Source: Diadophis punctatus similis
Taxonomy: Eukaryota > Chordata > Lepidosauria > Squamata > Dipsadidae
Assembly: GCA_023053685.1 (NCBI GenBank)
Contig: JALIGW010000002.1
Coordinates: 48,050,778-48,114,777, forward strand
Direction of reading: 5' to 3'
DNA: 64,000 bases
Made by a program: the position numbers and the translations under genes. Positions 60,268 to 64,000 of this stretch are shown here, in pieces. How positions within the stretch are numbered: position 1 is the first letter of the stretch; each line of letters begins with the position of its first letter. The notes under the pieces were generated by a model. That model had not been told where the DNA came from. It was given only the letters and a program-made list of their open reading frames with translations, and ran no database searches.

Positions 60268-60700
60268 TTTTTAATTCAAAAAGTTTTATTAGTACAAAGT
60301 ACAAACATTTTTCTCTTTTTCTCCCCCCCTTCCCCCCTTCCCCCAACCCCCTCCCCTTCCCCCCCATCCTCCCCCCTTCCACCCTCCCACCCCCCCAACT
60401 TCCGCAGAAAAAGCACAGGGTATAATATTCCATAAAGATAAAATTAAAATATACTAACAAAGTATTAGTTTCGAAATTTCTCTAGATCTTTAACTCCTTG
60501 TTACTCAAAACCTTTTAAGCATAGTCTAAAAATCAGGCATATTATTAATAAACTAACATTCCAATATATCAAATTATTAATTTCACAATTATTCTAAATC
60601 TTTAATTCCATATAGTTCAAAACCTTTTAAAAATAATCCAACTCCCCCCCCTTTTTTTTAATCCATTCCACTATATATCTTTCACTTATATAGTCTTTAA
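60268..60700 (-). mobile_element. L1-like 3' UTR fragment
   Basis: Begins with a T-run (poly(A) tail, minus strand), then a pyrimidine-rich block at 60310-60400, which on the sense strand is the G-rich purine tract typical of L1 3' UTRs. Flanking 'aatgctttt' occurs at 60259-60267 and 60701-60709. Confidence 0.6.
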
Positions 60701-60728
60701 AATGCTTTTCAGAAGCCTGACAGGGGAG

Positions 60729-61160
60729 GAGAGCCAGTTTGGCATTGTGGTTATGATATCTGGTAAGAAACTGTGAGACCGTGAATCTAGTCCCATCTTA
60801 AGAGTCCTGGTAGCATAAGTGGTTAGACTTTAGTATTGCAGACTAACTATGTCCACAATCTGGTGTTCAATCCTGGATGGCTCAAGGTTGATTCAGCCTT
60901 CCATCCTTCTGAGATCAGTAAAATGAGAATCCAAATTGATGGGGGCAAAATGCTGACATTGTAAATCACTCAGGATGCTGTAAAGCACTATGGTGCGGTA
61001 TATAAGTCTAAGTGCTATTGCTATAAAACCAGCTTCAACCAGTCACTGGCTTTCTCAGCCCTAAGAAGCAGGCAATGGAAAATTAATGCCAAGAAAACAG
61101 TAGGAACTAGTCCAGACAGCTGATAGGAGTCAACAGTGACTCTAAGGCACTAAAAATAAG
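60729..61160 (+). mobile_element. SINE-B interrupted by a SINE-A
   Basis: Left part 60729-60800 ('gagagccagtttggcattgt' to 'tagtcccatctta') and right part about 61025-61160 ('accagtcactggctttctca', 'aggagtcaacagtgactcta') belong to one tRNA-derived SINE; the middle is SINE-A. Confidence 0.7.
60801..61024 (+). mobile_element. SINE-A copy nested in SINE-B
   Basis: From 'agagtcctggtagcataagt' to 'agtgctattgctata'. Diverged head, clear body and tail. Confidence 0.8.
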
Positions 61161-61310
61161 CAAAACAACAAAACAAAAACAAAATAAATAAAGCATGTTT
61201 CAAGGGATTCTGAATCTCAGTGGGGAGGTTGTGCCAACGGAGAGAGCCTGTTACCAAGAAGCATGTTGTCTATTATCTATTGTCTACTAGAAGACATTTA
61301 AAAGAAGGGA

Positions 61311-62320
61311 CCTGGACCATGGCAACACTATCTAACCTGGTGGAATGAACAGATATCTTTAGGGAGAGTGATGGAAATAGATTTTCTATCTGTGCTTAGT
61401 TGCTAACCATTAAACTGATACTTTTTTCCTCCCTTTCCTTTATGATAATATTGCTAAAGGAGATTTTTTTTTTGAAATGCCAAGAAATAAAAGAAGCAAG
61501 AGATAAACATAAGACATATAGCCAGGCTAAATTTCTACTTGTTTTCCATAAAACAATTAAATGCACATGTACAGGCTTGTAAAAAGTAATAATTGGAACT
61601 AGTATGTTTGTTTTCAGAGAATAATAGGAAACTTAGAAAAAAAGTCTGTACAAATACATTGAGGTTTTAAAGGAAAAGAAATATAGTATAAGTCCTTCAG
61701 TACTATATAACATAACCAATTGTTAAGGAGTAAGTCCAGCTTCATGCAATGTCTGCTTACAATTTGTTCAGAAAAATCAGTCTTTTGTTTTTCGATATGG
61801 ATGTTCTGTGAATTATCCATGTTTCAATGCCTCTTGAAAAAATATGTCTTTCATTTTATATTTAGGCTAGACATTTAACTGTTGATTATTTTGTATAAAT
61901 CTTCATGCAGTGAAATACTGCATAAGCTCAAAATTCCAGCATTTTATATGCCTTATCCACATAATGGTTTGACTAGCAAATATCATAAGGCACATCTTGA
62001 GTTTATTCTAAGTATGCAGCCCACATTCCTTCTGTTGAGATTGATAATTAGCTTGAGCAGAACTCAAAAGGCAAATGCTATCAATGGAAATGCAGAACTA
62101 AGCAACTACTTCAGAATCAATCCAGAATATGCTAACTACTTTGTTGTTGGGACCACAATGATTACTGCTCTACGTGAGTGGGGCAATTGATTCCAGGGAC
62201 CCAATTCTTCTATCTCCAAATTACATTATGAACACTCAGAAGGCTACATTTCCTGTAGCAGGAATGCGCAAATTTGTAATTTCAGAGGCAGTAATTCTTG
62301 AGCAGTTAGAAGGCCATAGG
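61311..62320. other. No recognised feature
   Basis: AT-rich; a 102-codon frame at 61882-62190 has no recognisable motif and is regarded as chance. Confidence 0.35.
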
Positions 62321-62615
62321 TCCGTGATGGCAACCTATGGCACAGGTGGCACGCAGCACCCTCACTGTGGGCATGCAAGCCATTGTCCCAGTTCAGCTCC
62401 GCTGTGCATGCTGCGTGCCTCCCGCTGGCCAGCTGGTTATCGGGTGTCTGCTGCGCATGCATGGGTGTGTGTGTGGGGGGGATTGCACATGCATGCATGA
62501 GGAGTGGTCATGTATGGGGGCACACCTGCATGTGCGAGGGTGGGGCATGTGCAGTGGGTTGCGCATGCATGCGTGGGGGGGGCTCGCACGGGGGGTTGCA
62601 TGTGCATGCGTGCAT
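62321..62615. mobile_element. hAT family B-like fragment
   Basis: Starts 'ccgtgatggcaacctatggc', like the family B terminus, with the same GC-rich 'ggtggcacgc' interior. The right end is not recognisable, replaced by TG/GCATG-rich sequence. Confidence 0.5.
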
Positions 62616-62618
62616 GTC

Positions 62619-62737
62619 TGAGAGAAAGTGAGCGGCCCAAAGTCACCCAGCTGGCTTTCATGCCTATGGCAGACCTAGAACTCATAGTCTCCTAGTTTGT
62701 AGCCTTTATTTTCTCCACTAGACCAAAATGGCTCTCT
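62619..62737 (-). mobile_element. SINE-B fragment, reverse
   Basis: 'cggcccaaagtcacccagct' to 'tagaccaaaatggctctc' is the 5' half of SINE-B in reverse. Confidence 0.65.
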
Positions 62738-63384
62738 CTAGCTAAATAAGCATTGTCTAAAAACCTGAAAAAGATGTAGCTGTTTTGAGGAGTTAGGTCA
62801 ATAAATGCAGTTGCTTTAAGAAGATATAATACAAACTGAAAAAATAGGCCAATTTAATGAATAGCATTAATGAATAATCTGTGCATTGGTGAGGCCTGGT
62901 GTATTTCTGAATATTTTCTGAAGCATGCATAGTACTAATAAAAATATGATTATGAATCTTAAGATTTGAGACTTGCCAATCAACAGGAAATACTGTATAT
63001 TCAGTTCAGTTCACTGATTTAGTATGTTTATTTTTTAGTTCACATGTAAATTTTGATGGGGACTTCTTCAAGATATTGGGGCAAACCCAAATTAATTGTA
63101 ATCCAACTAAATGTCATTATTGCTTACATGTTCTTTCTACAATAGTAGAGAAATACAGTAGAGGGCAAATACACATTAAAAAAGTTTAAATAGATTAACA
63201 ATTAATTTTACAATTATGAGGCAAACCAAACATAAAAATAATGCATTGTAAATTATTTTTCATGAGAATAAGTATAGCTATAGATAAGTAAACGTTGTTT
63301 TTCATATTTGGCTATGTCCTCTTAGTAAGTTTGAAAATAATTCTACATTATAATTTTGTTGAATAATCAAGGAGAGTTTGATAA
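62738..63384. other. No recognised feature
   Basis: AT-rich. Confidence 0.4.
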
Positions 63385-64000
63385 TGGTTCCAAACTGGAG
63401 AAGGCGTGGCCAGCGCCATGGCGGTATGGAGCTTTCCCTGTGTCCTGTGGGAAAGCCCCGAATCTGCACCACCCGGGGACCCGGTGCAGTCAGGACCGGG
63501 TCAGAACCACCCAGGTAGGGTGGGGAAGAAGAGGAGCGCATGTTGGTGGACTGGGGGGCTGCAACCCCCCCCCCGGGAGCCTGCTTTGTCTCCTCGACCG
63601 GCGGCATATGAAGACGACCATTCCAAAATGTTGTCCTTAGCCGCGGCGGTTACATCTGCAAGGATTTGAAATGGCGATTGGAGTCATCTGGGAAAGAAAA
63701 GTAAAGCGAAGTGCTGGAGAAGTCGAAGAAGGTGGAGGCTGGTGAGTCACAGTGCTAGAAGAAATGCTAAAAGAAATACTTTAATAATTCAAAAGGGAAC
63801 AGAAGGACCGGAAGTTAAGGAGCGGCTGATAAATAGGTGGATACAATAGTTTAACAAAATTAACGGGACTTATAACTAAAGCCCAACTTTTAAAGATTTG
63901 GATTTATGCCTTGAATATTTAATAAAGGTGAAGAAGTACTTGGAAAATAAATTTGGAAGAAATAATTTGTAAATGGGATTTGATTAAAAACGGAAAAACC
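63385..64000 (+). mobile_element. Possible 5' UTR of an L1 running off the right edge
   Basis: An abrupt switch to GC-rich, CpG-bearing DNA at about 63400 ('ggcgtggccagcgccatggc') is followed by a purine-rich, A-rich region without long frames. Reptile L1 5' UTRs have this profile and similar wording ('aagtgctggagaagtcgaag'). A CpG-rich promoter or first exon of a host gene cannot be excluded. Confidence 0.35.

Larger units (their letters stand above)
60040..61310 (-). mobile_element. L2-type LINE remnant split by nested insertions
   Basis: Pieces at 60040-60258 ('agccacccatgttatgcccc' and 'aggtggcttacaaac', a 3' UTR), 60710-60728 ('agaagcctgacagggg') and about 61195-61290 ('gtggggaggttgtgccaac' with 'gagagagcctgttaccaaga') line up with the order at 40541-40690. 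The gaps are filled by an L1 (60268-60700) and a SINE-B carrying a SINE-A. Confidence 0.55.

Noticed and set aside
61882..62190. 102-codon frame
   Set aside because: No motif, no upstream signals and AT-rich composition; treated as chance.

Overview
The window reads as non-coding DNA from a squamate reptile, most likely an advanced snake. It is AT-rich, shows no convincing host gene, and is full of squamate-type repeats. The clues are: GATA/GACA (Bkm-type) arrays; tRNA-derived SINEs in at least nine copies; BovB, L2, L1, Rex1-like and R4/Dong-like LINE remnants; LINE 3' ends that run straight into (ATTCT)n or (AAAT)n microsatellites; and several hAT-type MITEs flanked by exact 8-bp target duplications. 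The species call is inference from repeat content; no host exon confirms it.

The main coding feature is a nearly intact DIRS-type tyrosine-recombinase retrotransposon at 28932-33585, on the minus strand and visibly richer in GC than its surroundings. It has 103-bp inverted terminal repeats and an internal complementary region (29138-29231) that reproduces the junction of its two termini. Its frames are a gag-like ORF with one frameshift, an RT/RNase H ORF that runs through one in-frame TGA into a methyltransferase-like (MT) segment, and an open tyrosine recombinase ORF. The parts are laid out for replication through a circular intermediate followed by recombinase-mediated insertion. As it stands, the gag and MT parts are broken.

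Layout: 1-11000 holds BovB, L1, mariner-type and hAT pieces, a hairpin repeat and a Bkm-like array. 11000-19600 holds a solo LTR with a TATA box in the loop of a palindrome, a foldback, and four SINEs. 19677-21056 is about 1 kb of GATA repeat split by a solo LTR. 21800-27000 holds a SINE carrying a nested hAT MITE, a foldback around an (ATAC)n array, and another hAT MITE. 28932-33585 is the DIRS element. 34400-46200 is dense with MITEs, L2 and Rex1-like LINEs and long microsatellites, plus an R4/Dong-like LINE end lying between two (TAA)n arrays. 46800-51100 holds an inverted repeat, an L1 with target duplication, and SINEs. 53800-57200 holds a MITE, a solo LTR, BovB and L2 remnants and an LTR-like repeat. 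58600-62750 is a nest of SINEs, L1, L2 and hAT elements. The right edge may be the 5' UTR of an L1 that continues outside the window.

The longer blocks without recognisable repeats (about 5.9-7.6, 17.1-19.6, 38.2-40.2, 51.9-53.8 and 57.2-58.6 kb) look like ordinary intergenic or intronic DNA. All repeat family names come from recognition of motifs and termini, not from database searches.
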